A stretch of DNA of 64,000 bases from Tardiphaga robiniae (GCF_001618955.1 NZ_LVYV01000054.1:186001-250000), one strand, 5' to 3'. Counted from the stretch's first letter, positions 9,495-18,653 are shown. Program-made: numbers and translations. The notes: generated by a model not told the origin, from the letters alone.

Positions 9495-9778
9495 TTCGTC
9501 ATTCCCTTCGCCTACTACTTCGATCGAATGACAAGGCTTGATCGGAGGCAAAGCATTCCAATTTCGACGAGCCATGTAAATGTTCAAATTGGGGTAACCC
9601 GACTGCACATTTGGCTGAGGCGGTCTACTGTTCGTGGGGCCTCTAGTGGTCTGAATGACATGGAGGAAATGTCGGCTGGAAAAGCGATGCGCGCCTCAGC
9701 GCGCAGTTTTGTGCAGGCATCCGGCCAGAGGTCGTTAACGCGGTATCCTTTGTGGGTACCCCCGCTTGTGCCAATGGC

Positions 9779-11053
9779 TCAATTGGATGCGCTGGCTACT
9801 CCCGAAGGGCGCAGCGAAACTTCGACCACATCTCCCGGCTCTACATCGAAATCAACTGATGCAACGATCCTGTTCCACTGCTGGCCGACCTTTCGCGCGA
9901 TCGTTACCTCTGCTCGGAGATCGCTGGTTCCGACAGGTAGTGCTCCCACACCACCGACAGGCTGCAATTTTTGACTCAACGCCTGCAATTTAACCCGTAA
10001 GTCCGCCATGCGAACGGTTGAATCCTTCAACTCGCGCAACAGATTGATGGTTCGCTGATTGGCGACCCGCTCGATCTGGCGCAAGAACTCGTCGCGCTGA
10101 CGTTGCAGCCGCATGACTTCGACCGTCGTCTGAAGACGCCTTGTCGACGACAACAGAAGAGCGCGTCGGCTTTCCGTAACACGGGGGCTTGGCAATGATC
10201 CTGCGCCAAACAACTTGGCTACCCGATCCAGCTCATCCTCATCGGCCTGAACACCCTTTTCCTCACCGTCCTGCTGCTTCCTGAGGGTTACGAGCTGGGC
10301 ATCCGATTGTCTGACTGCATCCTCCAGAAAGCTTCGTTCCTTGCGATAGTCGATTTGCGCGGTCTTTAGCGACGCCGCCTCGGATTGCATGATCGACTCG
10401 ATGACGGAGGCCGGCAAAGATACTTCGCTGGGTATCTTCTGATCGAAGCTATCATTTCCCTGGAGTTCCGCATTGGTGCGGATCACGTGGATATACTCTT
10501 TGATGTACTCGGTCGACAAGGATTGGTAATCGCGCAACAGATCCGCCGGATCGATGGCACCGATCTGACCGCGAGAACGCAACAGGCTAAAGCCACCGGC
10601 GACCGCAACGGCTTGGCGTACAGTCATGGACGCGCGATACACCAACTGTCCGGGCGTGAGAACATCGCCAGTGACGTAGATCGGTCGATATTCCACGACG
10701 CTCGTGATCACGTCCCCAGGCTTGATGACGAGCGCCTGCTCGCGCCCATCCGGTGAGCGCTGACGCAGAATCCTGGACTGCAGCAGCGTCTCCATGCGGG
10801 TCTGAAGTTCCGACGGGGTCAGACCAGCAACCGGCACCGTACCGACCCCGGGAAGAGCAATGGTGCCGTCAATCTGGATCTGAGCTCTATTGCGCTGTTC
10901 AGGCGCTCCACCGACCGATACCTCGACAGTATCGCCGGGCGCGAGGCTGTATTGAGCTCCAAGGCAACCGTCGCTGCCTGCCAAGACAATGATCCCTGCC
11001 CAGACGCTAATGGGGACATAGCTGAAAGTCTTACTGCGCCTGTTGCCCTTCAT
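9779..11053 (-). CDS. Polysaccharide export protein, ExoF/Wza-like
   Basis: This 424-residue secreted protein begins with a hydrophobic export signal (residues 10-33). It then carries a Poly_export domain (YSLAPGDTVEVSVGG), an SLBB-like segment (PIYVTGDVLTPGQLVY), and a long central coiled coil at about 215-350 ending with a second beta-rich stretch (FDVEPGDVVEVSL). This layout resembles rhizobial ExoF more than lipoprotein Wza, and I see no lipobox. It should form or contact the periplasmic/outer-membrane exit channel for the polymer. The start at 11053 is supported by AAGGAG 6 bp upstream. It overlaps the preceding beta-propeller gene by 23 bp, so the two are translationally linked. Confidence 0.85.
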   Translation of the reverse strand: MKGNRRSKTFSYVPISVWAGIIVLAGSDGCLGAQYSLAPGDTVEVSVGGAPEQRNRAQIQIDGTIALPGVGTVPVAGLTPSELQTRMETLLQSRILRQRSPDGREQALVIKPGDVITSVVEYRPIYVTGDVLTPGQLVYRASMTVRQAVAVAGGFSLLRSRGQIGAIDPADLLRDYQSLSTEYIKEYIHVIRTNAELQGNDSFDQKIPSEVSLPASVIESIMQSEAASLKTAQIDYRKERSFLEDAVRQSDAQLVTLRKQQDGEEKGVQADEDELDRVAKLFGAGSLPSPRVTESRRALLLSSTRRLQTTVEVMRLQRQRDEFLRQIERVANQRTINLLRELKDSTVRMADLRVKLQALSQKLQPVGGVGALPVGTSDLRAEVTIARKVGQQWNRIVASVDFDVEPGDVVEVSLRPSGVASASN

Positions 11054-12323
11054 GACGATCTCCTTGCGCTAAGTCGTTTCCGCTGTCTCGATCAGCCCAG
11101 TCGATGCGGGAAACAAAATCAAACACCGGCCCGCCTCGTTGCCCCCAGTTGCTCGACCAGATGACTTGCGATCCATCAGGAGAAGGTGAGCCGTGCGTTT
11201 CGCTCCAATAGTCATACGGAGCATTGCGCGTATGCGCGATACGTCGAAATTCGCCACTGCCATCGATTTTAAGTGCAATAACTTCCTGAGCGAACGGGGC
11301 CACTTTCTTACCGCCGGCGGGAGCGAGCGCGGCGCCGGCATAACTCATGAAGACCCAGCCGGGACGGCGTATCGCTCGCATCGATGCATGCTGAGCTTCT
11401 CCATAGGGAGCGAGCGCCGTGACCTGTCCGTCCTGGAGTCTCCGTTTGATGACCTGATACTTGTCGGGCGCCGACTTGCTGATACCTACATAAACTTCAT
11501 AGCCATCGTTATCGACGGTCATGTCGCCGTGGCCGGGCCGGTGATGCTCGGTCCAGCTCTGCAGGAGATCGCCCTCAATGCTGAAGACAAATGCTTGATC
11601 TGTGAAGTCAATGAGAGATTGCTGGCAGAATATGTACTTGCCCAGCGGCGAAATTCCGCAATAACTGTTTTTGCCGGGAATTCGCGCCAGCTCAATGTCG
11701 GGAAATTTCCGGCGATCCGAAAGATCCATCGCAAATGCGACAAGCGTGCCCTGCTGGCTGATGGCGCGCACCACGATACGGTTGCCGTCCCATGAGGGAT
11801 TGCCCTTGTAGGGGCCGAATTGAAGCTCGCGATATGCTTCAGTCTCAAGAATTACATCTTCGGCGTTGCTTCGCGGCGCCCATAGCGAAATGCGACGCCC
11901 GGCGACACAAATCATGAGCTCTGGATCTTGTGGATGCCATTCGCATTCACCCCCGCGCTGTCGCCGGAACAGTGGGGCATAGGCGTGCCCATCAAGAAAG
12001 CACAGGCCATTGCAGCCGTTGACAATCAAAAGCAGGCTCTGGTCGGCGTTCCACGCCTGCGCGCTCGAATAGCGATGGGTGCAATAGGAACGCTTGCAAA
12101 CCATGCCGTTTCCCATCGGACTTTCAGGCGTGGTCACACGTACAAAGGTCGTCCCGAGGGACGCGTCGGCGGCTGGCGCGAGATAGCCAGGCAAATCCAT
12201 GGCGGGCGCCGGGAGGAATTGGGCGTTTGCGAGCGATTCCGTTGAGGCGGGTCTCGAGGATGCGAGCAAGACAAGGGCGCCACAGCACAGGAGAGCTCGG
12301 GCGTAACCCAGCGGGGCCATCAT
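11031..12323 (-). CDS. Secreted beta-propeller protein of the exopolysaccharide locus
   Basis: The start is taken at 12323, where ATGA overlaps the stop of the upstream dehydratase gene; a second ATG follows at once. The 430-residue product opens with a signal peptide (GYARALLCCGALVLLASS) and continues as repeated beta-strand blocks with blade-like motifs such as SPDGSQVIWSSN and NPSWDGNRIVV. Several cysteines in the first third (KRSYCTH, NGCNGLCFLDG) suggest disulphides and a periplasmic or extracellular location. The fold resembles TolB/WD40-like propellers and polysaccharide-lyase propellers. I do not recognise catalytic residues, so its job (polymer binding, trimming or secretion) is unknown. 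Confidence 0.65.
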   Translation of the reverse strand: MMAPLGYARALLCCGALVLLASSRPASTESLANAQFLPAPAMDLPGYLAPAADASLGTTFVRVTTPESPMGNGMVCKRSYCTHRYSSAQAWNADQSLLLIVNGCNGLCFLDGHAYAPLFRRQRGGECEWHPQDPELMICVAGRRISLWAPRSNAEDVILETEAYRELQFGPYKGNPSWDGNRIVVRAISQQGTLVAFAMDLSDRRKFPDIELARIPGKNSYCGISPLGKYIFCQQSLIDFTDQAFVFSIEGDLLQSWTEHHRPGHGDMTVDNDGYEVYVGISKSAPDKYQVIKRRLQDGQVTALAPYGEAQHASMRAIRRPGWVFMSYAGAALAPAGGKKVAPFAQEVIALKIDGSGEFRRIAHTRNAPYDYWSETHGSPSPDGSQVIWSSNWGQRGGPVFDFVSRIDWADRDSGNDLAQGDRHEGQQAQ

Positions 12324-13336
12324 GTGATGAAATCCCTCTGCCGCCGGACTTGCTTTCCCGAAAGGCGATGACGCCACCAGTCAACTGTCCGTTCCAGCCC
12401 TTCCCGCAGCGTGACCTGCGGTGACCATCCCGTTGCATGGACGAAGCGGGTGCAATCAGCGAGCAACGCTCGCACTTCCGAATTTGTCGGTCGCAGACGC
12501 TTTTCATCCTGAAGCACAGGCTTGTCGCTGGAAGTAAGGTCGACGATGACGTCAATCAGGTCGCGGATCATGATCGCCCGCTGACTACCTGCGTTATATG
12601 GTTGGCCGTATTCGATGCCCTCGGCCAGCCCGGCAGCCATGAACGCGGCTGCCGTATCTGCAACGAATGTAAGGTCGCGCACGGTCGTTGCGTCCCCGAT
12701 CATGATCGCGGGGCAAGAGGGATCGAGCGCTTGCCGTATAATGGCGGCGATGATCGCCCTTTCGCTCTGTCGTGGCCCAAACGTATTGAATGGTCTGAGG
12801 ACGACGACCGGTACGCCGAACGACTTCGCAAAGGCCCCTGCCATCATGTCCGCGGCTATTTTAGAAGCTGAATACGGCGATTGTCCCTGCAGCGGATGAG
12901 TTTCATCGATCGGCATTGTTATGGCCGTGCCATAGACCTCGCTGGTCGACGTGTGAATGACCCGCTCGGTGCCGTACTGCCGCGCGGCTTCGAGCACATT
13001 CAAGGTGCCGAGCACGTTCGTTTCGACGTAGGATTGCGCAGCGACGTAGGAATAGGGGATCGCGATCAGTGCCGCGAGATGAAAGACGATTTCGTGGCCG
13101 GGTACGAGGCGACCAACGAAAGCCGCATCGCGGATGTCGCCGCGAACGAGATTGACTTTCTTTCGAGTCGAATCCGGCAGATCGTCCAGCCAACCATGGC
13201 TATCGAAGGAATTGTACTGGGCAAGAGCGGTAACGTTGGCTCCTGCCGAAACAAGCGCTTCAGTCAGGTGCGAACCAATGAAACCGTCGGCTCCCGTGAC
13301 GAGAATTCTGGCACCAAGGTAATTCATGGCCGTCAA
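12320..13336 (-). CDS. NAD-dependent sugar 4,6-dehydratase/epimerase, LegB-like
   Basis: This 338-residue extended short-chain dehydrogenase has the NAD-binding motif TGADGFIGS at residues 14-22 and the catalytic YSASK at 155-159. An upstream TSTSEVYG is also typical. The sequence just after the first strand-helix unit (ALAQYNSFDSHGWLDD) matches a pattern I associate with LegB-type nucleotide-GlcNAc 4,6-dehydratases. The product would be a 4-keto-6-deoxy nucleotide sugar, the natural substrate for the DegT aminotransferase encoded two genes upstream. Its start overlaps the phosphoglycosyltransferase gene by 4 bp and its stop overlaps the beta-propeller start by 4 bp. The exact substrate is uncertain; an epimerase role is possible. 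Confidence 0.8.
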   Translation of the reverse strand: MTAMNYLGARILVTGADGFIGSHLTEALVSAGANVTALAQYNSFDSHGWLDDLPDSTRKKVNLVRGDIRDAAFVGRLVPGHEIVFHLAALIAIPYSYVAAQSYVETNVLGTLNVLEAARQYGTERVIHTSTSEVYGTAITMPIDETHPLQGQSPYSASKIAADMMAGAFAKSFGVPVVVLRPFNTFGPRQSERAIIAAIIRQALDPSCPAIMIGDATTVRDLTFVADTAAAFMAAGLAEGIEYGQPYNAGSQRAIMIRDLIDVIVDLTSSDKPVLQDEKRLRPTNSEVRALLADCTRFVHATGWSPQVTLREGLERTVDWWRHRLSGKQVRRQRDFIT

Positions 13337-14037
13337 TGTCCGGTTTGTTGTTCAGAGTCTTTCGGTTGATTCTTCGGCGTGCATTCGGTCCACGATCCCA
13401 CCGCGATTGCCCAGGCCGCACGAACAATCCAGCCGAGATCAGAAGCCAGTGTTCGGCGCGGGAAATAGGCGAGATCGATTTTCGCCTTGGTCGGGAACAG
13501 AACTTGTCGATAGAAATCCACAGCCGCAACGTCAGCGGGATACAGCTTGCTTTCATGTCGAAACATGACCTGGCACGGACCAACAAGACCGGGCTTGTGG
13601 TCGAGAAGCTTCTCGAACCCACCGTGAAAGCAATCGAAGAATGCGAGCGATTCAGGCCGCGGTCCCACGAGCGCCATGTCGCCGCGCAAAACGTTCCATA
13701 GTTGCGGTAACTCGTCCAGCTTGCTCGCGGCAAGGATGCGGCCAATCCTAGTCAGGCGGCCGTCTCCCTCCATTGTGAGCGGACATCCATGCCGGTCGCA
13801 ATCCGGCCTGAACTTGCGAAATTTGTACATGCGGAATGGTCGTCCATTTTGCCCGAGACGAAGTTGCGAGAACAAAATCGGCCTTCCTCCTTCGATCCAG
13901 ATAGCAAGTGCTACGATCAGGAAGAGAGGAGCGAGAGCGACTGTCGCAGCACCGGCAAACAGAATATCAAGGGCGCGCCGCAAGCCCACCTGCGTAACAG
14001 GAGTTGACGCCAGGAGCTGGTTCGCTGTCCCGCGCAT
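13333..14037 (-). CDS. Initiating phosphoglycosyltransferase (bacterial sugar transferase, PglC/WcaJ type)
   Basis: This 234-residue membrane-associated enzyme should transfer a sugar-1-phosphate to undecaprenyl phosphate, starting the repeat unit. It has one hydrophobic helix near residues 27-48 and then the family signature region. The Asp-Glu pair is at 108-109 within SKLDELPQLWNVLRGDM, followed by LVGPRPES. It lacks the extra N-terminal membrane helices of long WcaJ-type enzymes, so it belongs to the small, PglC-like class. The start overlaps nothing (2 bp from the aminotransferase stop), and the stop overlaps the dehydratase start by 4 bp. With its neighbours it suggests a locally made amino-dideoxy sugar as the first residue. 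Confidence 0.9.
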   Translation of the reverse strand: MRGTANQLLASTPVTQVGLRRALDILFAGAATVALAPLFLIVALAIWIEGGRPILFSQLRLGQNGRPFRMYKFRKFRPDCDRHGCPLTMEGDGRLTRIGRILAASKLDELPQLWNVLRGDMALVGPRPESLAFFDCFHGGFEKLLDHKPGLVGPCQVMFRHESKLYPADVAAVDFYRQVLFPTKAKIDLAYFPRRTLASDLGWIVRAAWAIAVGSWTECTPKNQPKDSEQQTGH

Positions 14038-14039
14038 GG

Positions 14040-15176
14040 CTACGCGATTGCCCCTAATGGAAACTCCGTGCCAAGTGCGGCCGCAAGGGAATTCACTACC
14101 TGTTCCACGTCAGCCGGGTTCATCCGGGGGTGCAGCGGCAGCGTGAGCTCCCGTTGGGCAAATTCCTCGGTGCGCGGCAAGAATGTATCGGGATAGAGTT
14201 CTCTGTAGAATGTCAGGTGGTGGACGGCGGGATAGTGAATGGTAGTCTGTATGCCACGCTTGCGTAGCCGATCGATCACGGGCTGCCGATCGGTTGCCGT
14301 CGGCAGGACGACTGGCATCAGATGATGCGCCGATGGCCATGGATTCGCGAAGGGTATCATCACCGCTGGGCAATGCTCCGCCATCAACTGACGATAGCAC
14401 AGTGACAGGCGTCGCCTGGTGTCATTCCATTCCGGAAGTTTCTTGAGTTGGGCAAGGCCAACGGCAGCGCGCAAATCGTCCATACGATAGTTGAATCCGA
14501 GGATCGTGACATCGTAATCGGGACGACGACTGGTGAGGCGCTGTCGCGTACTGCTTGTCATGCCATGAGACCGTGCTCGCCTGATGGTTTCCCTCAAAGC
14601 GCGACTGCGGGCGATAATGGCGCCCCCCTCGGCGGTCGTCATGTTCTTGTTGCCGTAGAAGCTGAATGCTGCCGCCTCGCCAAAGGTCCCCACTGCGGGC
14701 AGTCCGGGCGCATGAGCTGCATCCTCGATCAGGAGCAGGCCCTTGCGACGAGCGAAGGACTGCCAGGTGTCGCGATGTGCGAGGTAGCCGGCGAAATGGA
14801 CGAGAATAATTGCTTTGGTTCTCGATGTGCATTTGGCTTCAGCATCATCCAGCGACATCAACGGAATTTCGGCTGAATCGATATCGACGAAGACGGGGCG
14901 CGCTCCCACATAGAGAACGCTATTGGCCGTGGCGACGAAGGTCAGCGATGGAACGAGAACTTCGTCGCCCGGTCCAATGCCAAGCGCGTGCAGGATGAGG
15001 TGAAGGGCTGCCGTGCACGAGCCGACGGCGATCGAATCCTCGGCCTCATGAAGATGGGCGAACGCTTGTTCGAACTCCCGGACCCGGTCTCCCATCGTGA
15101 CCCAGCCGCTCTCGATGACAGAGGCTAGGGCTGTTTGCTCGTCCGGACCCAGGACTGGCTCTGATACCAATAGCAT
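14040..15176 (-). CDS. DegT/DnrJ/EryC1-family PLP sugar aminotransferase
   Basis: From the ATG at 15176, supported by GGAG 8 bp upstream, the protein has 378 residues; the frame is open back to 15305 but would then overlap the upstream gene. The PLP lysine is Lys177 in FSFYGNKNMTTAEGG, and the preceding EDAAHAPG is the usual cofactor-contact strand. Members transfer an amino group from glutamate to a keto-sugar nucleotide; close relatives such as PglE, LegC and PseC make 4-amino-4,6-dideoxy sugars. Standing beside a 4,6-dehydratase and a nucleotidyltransferase, it probably catalyses the second modification step of the same sugar. Regiochemistry cannot be read from sequence. Confidence 0.88.
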   Translation of the reverse strand: MLLVSEPVLGPDEQTALASVIESGWVTMGDRVREFEQAFAHLHEAEDSIAVGSCTAALHLILHALGIGPGDEVLVPSLTFVATANSVLYVGARPVFVDIDSAEIPLMSLDDAEAKCTSRTKAIILVHFAGYLAHRDTWQSFARRKGLLLIEDAAHAPGLPAVGTFGEAAAFSFYGNKNMTTAEGGAIIARSRALRETIRRARSHGMTSSTRQRLTSRRPDYDVTILGFNYRMDDLRAAVGLAQLKKLPEWNDTRRRLSLCYRQLMAEHCPAVMIPFANPWPSAHHLMPVVLPTATDRQPVIDRLRKRGIQTTIHYPAVHHLTFYRELYPDTFLPRTEEFAQRELTLPLHPRMNPADVEQVVNSLAAALGTEFPLGAIA

Positions 15177-15252
15177 GTGTTCATCTCCAATCCCGGATTC
15201 AGCGATACGTTTGAGATTGCACGAGCAGCAGCCGTGACATGCAGCGTCTTCG

Positions 15253-15975
15253 TCAGGCCGCGACGGTTGCCACGAATGCCGGGGGCGATTGCTCGTCCCA
15301 TGCAATGTCCTGAGCCTTGAGGAAGTCGTCCACCCGCCCGATATCGAGCCACATGCCGTAGTGCTTGAATACGTTCACGGGTATTTCCTCTTCGAGCATC
15401 TGGGCCATCAGATCATCGAAGCCGAATGGAACACCTGACGGAATGCGATCCAGTACTGAGGGATCCATGCAATAGATGCCCATGCTCACGAGATGCGACA
15501 GTTCAGGCTTCTCGCGGAATCCGGTGACGCAACCGCCCGTCTCGTCGATCACGCCAAAGTCCATCTTGGTAGGACGTGTGGCGGTGGCGATGGTGAGGGG
15601 ACCTTGGTGTCGTCGATGACAGCTCACGAACTGACTGAGGTTCAGGTCCGTGAGCACATCGCCGTTGAGGACCAGAAACGGCGTGTCGAGTTGTTCTCGC
15701 AGAAGTGACAGCGGGCCGATCGTTCCAAGCGGCTCCACTTCCTGCGTGTAAACGATCTGCATGTTCCACTGATTGCCGTCGCCGCAAACGCTGCGAATAA
15801 GGTGGCCCAGATATCCAGTCGTGATGAAGACTTCTCTGATCCCGTTTCGTCTAAGCCATTTGAGCAGGAGTTCGAGTACGGGCCGCGATCCGATCGGCAT
15901 AAGCGGTTTCGGCAAGATGGATGTATGCGGACGCAAGCGCATTCCCTTTCCGCCGCATTGGATGACAGCCTTCAT
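15253..15975 (-). CDS. Sugar-1-phosphate nucleotidyltransferase
   Basis: The ATG at 15975 has a strong Shine-Dalgarno (GAGGAGG) 5 bp upstream and gives 240 residues; an ATG at 16005 would add ten unlikely residues. The nucleotide-binding signature is at the start (MKAVIQCGGKGMRLRPHT), followed by PKPLMPIGSRPVLE and the metal-site aspartate in LVLNGDVLTDLN. The enzyme joins a sugar-1-phosphate to an NTP, giving the activated sugar that the dehydratase and aminotransferase encoded downstream would process. It is the first gene of the minus-strand run down to 9779, so its promoter should lie in 15976-16524. Confidence 0.88.
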   Translation of the reverse strand: MKAVIQCGGKGMRLRPHTSILPKPLMPIGSRPVLELLLKWLRRNGIREVFITTGYLGHLIRSVCGDGNQWNMQIVYTQEVEPLGTIGPLSLLREQLDTPFLVLNGDVLTDLNLSQFVSCHRRHQGPLTIATATRPTKMDFGVIDETGGCVTGFREKPELSHLVSMGIYCMDPSVLDRIPSGVPFGFDDLMAQMLEEEIPVNVFKHYGMWLDIGRVDDFLKAQDIAWDEQSPPAFVATVAA

Positions 15976-16524
15976 ATTATCCTCCTCTGTTGCTCGAGCG
16001 CGCAATCGCTCATCATATCAACGCGACGGCCCGACCTAGCGCTGATGGCCGAACCGCAATGGCATTGACGAGAAAACTAGACGCTGACTATCCACACGTC
16101 TTCGTGCGTTTGCATGAGATGTCGGAAGGATAGTTGGATTGCACGCGAGCACACGTACTGCAGCGGCAATGCCGCAGTTAGCAATAGCGCATGATGGGAT
16201 GGGATAGACCGGACCTGACTTCGGCTGCATCGCTGGCGTGTGATATCGCGAGGCGCGATTGACATCTCTGCGATTGGAAGGACGACGACGGCCGCAACGA
16301 GCCGACTTTTCAGCAAGCCTGTTAGAAACTGACGCCCGGCATTCGTCACGCGCGCAAGCGACATTGCACTAACCGTCGCCGAAGATCGGTGGAATAATTT
16401 ATGGAATCGCATCACGACAGCACGCGCGATCGTCAGTGCCCCACGCACCTATGCCGATCGTTCACCGGCGAGAGCGCTACCGTCCGACAACCATCGAGCG
16501 CTCGCCTACGCCAACAATCGCTGA
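15976..16524. other. Long intergenic region, probable promoter of the exopolysaccharide precursor operon
   Basis: These 549 bp lie between the stop of the atypical response-regulator gene and the nucleotidyltransferase start. Minus-strand frames of up to 123 codons are present, but their composition (mixed, arginine- and serine-rich, no motif, no ribosome site) does not look coding. The stretch is long enough for a promoter, a leader and regulator sites for the operon 15975-9779; no specific site can be named. Confidence 0.4.
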
Positions 16525-17442
16525 CTATTTGCCGATTCGTGCCGTGCCGCAGATCTTTCCGTTGATGCCCTTACGGATCAGACCGTCGATGCGCGAGACC
16601 TCAATATGATTTGGCTCGTGGTTGCTCACACCCAGTGGCACTGGCGTCTCGTTTTTCTTGATCTCAGAGATCATCGCAACGGGATTTGAAAGCCGACCTT
16701 TCGAATCGCCAGCTAAAGGCGGGGAGTTGCTGTTCGCTGGCTCGGCCAGCGATCCGTTGTTCATCCCCCAAATCGCGGCCTGTGTCCGATTCTGGACTCG
16801 GAGCTTGCGAAGGATCGCCTTGACGTGGACTTTTACAGTTGCCTCGGCGATATGGATCGTTCGCGCGATGCTTTTGTTGGAGGCGCCTTCAATCAGGCAG
16901 TGCAAAATTGATTTTTCCCGCGGAGACAGCTGCGGCGTGGTCATATCTTCTGTCGCGATAAGAATCGCCTGCGTCTTGTTTTGGTCGCGCGACCCCGTCT
17001 CGCCTGAGTGACTGCCTTCGGGAGCAAGAACAGATGATAGAAATTCCGGAGGAAAAATCGTTTCACCCATCATTATCAGTTCGATGGATTTTATGAATAC
17101 ATCGCAGGTCATAACGTTGACAAAGTAGCCGTTGGCACCTGCCCGAAACGCCGAAGCCAGTTCGTCCATTCGATAATGATCGGCGACGATCGCAATGCGC
17201 CCGCCCGGATGATAGTCCCTGAAAAGTTCGATTTGTTCAATCGCGGCGTCAAAATCATCGCCGGTGTGAGCAATAAGAAGCAGAGGCTGGTGTGCTTGCG
17301 GTTGACCCGGGAGCAAATCATCCACGCTTGATACTGAGGCTAGGATACGAAAATTTGCTGAGCGTAAAATCCTGGCAAGACCTTCTCTGAGTAAAGTATT
17401 TTTCCCAACGAGAATTGTAAAAAAAGATTGTTGCCTCCGCAT
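16525..17442 (-). CDS. LuxR/NarL-family response regulator with degenerate receiver domain
   Basis: The ATG at 17442, preceded by GGGAGGG, gives 305 residues. A receiver-like domain occupies about 1-130 and a LuxR helix-turn-helix about 180-245 (LSPREKSILHCLIEGASNK, then AEATVKVHVKAILRKL). The receiver has lost its key residues: the usual acidic pair is replaced in TILVGKN, the phosphoacceptor position reads LLLIAHTG, and the conserved lysine position reads GYFVNVMT. It therefore probably works without phosphorylation. About 60 further residues of no known domain follow the DNA-binding part. It is divergently arranged with the canonical regulator at 17970 and lies just upstream of the exopolysaccharide precursor operon, so a role in its control is likely. 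Confidence 0.82.
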   Translation of the reverse strand: MRRQQSFFTILVGKNTLLREGLARILRSANFRILASVSSVDDLLPGQPQAHQPLLLIAHTGDDFDAAIEQIELFRDYHPGGRIAIVADHYRMDELASAFRAGANGYFVNVMTCDVFIKSIELIMMGETIFPPEFLSSVLAPEGSHSGETGSRDQNKTQAILIATEDMTTPQLSPREKSILHCLIEGASNKSIARTIHIAEATVKVHVKAILRKLRVQNRTQAAIWGMNNGSLAEPANSNSPPLAGDSKGRLSNPVAMISEIKKNETPVPLGVSNHEPNHIEVSRIDGLIRKGINGKICGTARIGK

Positions 17443-17969
17443 CGCGACCCTCCCAACCATACGCAAACTGATTTAAAAAAAACGGAGCGATTGAAATTCA
17501 GCTCATTCTTGGTGATCTGTCGGCGGTTAAGCCCCGCTTCTTCGGCAGAAATTTTGGCATTGGAATATTTTCAGTCGGCAAGAAACTATGTCTTTGTAGA
17601 AGCGTTTCGTCGTCGAATTGAAGAAGCCTCCCTTCTCGTTTGCGACGATTTTATGAATGTTAGATGCGAATTCTCGATCTCCCTATATACCTTTAGTTAT
17701 AGGCGATGGGCCGGTACTGAGGGATGTCGTTCATAATAGTAAACGGGGTAATCACTGCAGACTCCGTAGTGGGAGTGCGTGCTTCGTCATATAGGTCATC
17801 TATCCTTGAGTGATAGTTTAAGACACGTCCACCCAAAGTTGTGACGCGTTTTCGTTGTTGCGTTGCGATGTAGCGTAACGAATTTGAGCCTCCAGAAAAT
17901 TAGGTTAAGAAGGGAATATCGGGGGTAGCGTGGAGTTTAACTTTTGGGGGGCTAGGCTGAGGACCGCCC
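17443..17969. promoter_or_regulatory. AT-rich divergent promoter region between two response-regulator genes
   Basis: These 527 bp separate two head-to-head LuxR-family regulator genes and are clearly AT-richer than the flanks, with runs such as TTTAAAAAAAA just upstream of the left gene and CTATATACCTTTAGTTATA in the middle. No convincing coding frame is present. It must hold both promoters and probably autoregulatory sites; I could not define exact -35/-10 boxes. Confidence 0.5.
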
Positions 17970-18653
17970 ATGCGTTGCACCAGTGTGGTGATCGCAGACC
18001 GCCATCCTGTGGTTCTGCAAGGTTTGACGAGCGTGCTTGAAGCGCAAAACGGCTTCAAGGTTGTCGCATGCTGTAGCAATGGCATGAGCTGTATCGAAGC
18101 GATCCGAAATTTAACGCCGGACATCGCCGTTATCGACATCGCAATGCCGGGCCTGACCGGGCTGGAAATCATTACCATCGCCAATTCCGAGGGGCTTTCA
18201 ACGCGGGTCGTCTTTTTCAGCGCCATGGTTGAAGATCGCCAACTGGCTTTATCGGCCGCGGCTGGCGCCTACGGTGTCATCCTGAAGGATGTGCCTCTCG
18301 AAACCCTGGTGCAATCCTTGCGGGAGATCGCGACTGGCCAAAGGCTATTGCCGCTCCCCTCGGTCAATCACGTTATATCTTCCGAGCAAAAGAATATCGC
18401 GATCGCGGAGAGTGTCCTGACGGTGCTGACAGAGCGCGAGCGTCAAATCATGCGCCTGGTCTCTGAAGGGTTGTCGAACAAGCAAATTGGGCGACGGCTG
18501 AATATTGCTGATGGCACCATCAAGCAGCATCTCCATCACATCTATCAGAAGCTTGAAATCAACAACCGGACAGTGCTTGCGGCGCTTGCTATATCCCACA
18601 ATGAACGTGGGGGCTTTCTTGAGGATCGGGCTCTGTCGGTTCATTGTGATTGA
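17970..18653 (+). CDS. LuxR/NarL-family response regulator
   Basis: This 227-residue cytoplasmic regulator has a complete receiver domain. The N-terminal acidic site is in VVIADRH, the phosphoacceptor is Asp56 in IAVIDIAMPG, the switch serine is in VVFFSAM, and the conserved lysine is in GVILKD. A C-terminal LuxR helix-turn-helix spans about 150-210 (LTERERQIMRLVSEGLSNK, then DGTIKQHLHHIYQKL). It needs a partner histidine kinase, but none is encoded in the window. It faces the degenerate regulator at 16525 across a shared promoter region, and may cooperate or compete with it. Confidence 0.9.
   Translation: MRCTSVVIADRHPVVLQGLTSVLEAQNGFKVVACCSNGMSCIEAIRNLTPDIAVIDIAMPGLTGLEIITIANSEGLSTRVVFFSAMVEDRQLALSAAAGAYGVILKDVPLETLVQSLREIATGQRLLPLPSVNHVISSEQKNIAIAESVLTVLTERERQIMRLVSEGLSNKQIGRRLNIADGTIKQHLHHIYQKLEINNRTVLAALAISHNERGGFLEDRALSVHCD

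Noticed and set aside
16077-16448. 123-codon minus-strand frame upstream of the nucleotidyltransferase
   Set aside because: It lacks a ribosome site, recognisable motif or coding-like composition, and lies in a probable promoter region.
17443-17969. Small RNA between the two response-regulator genes
   Set aside because: No promoter-terminator pair or stable fold could be identified by eye.
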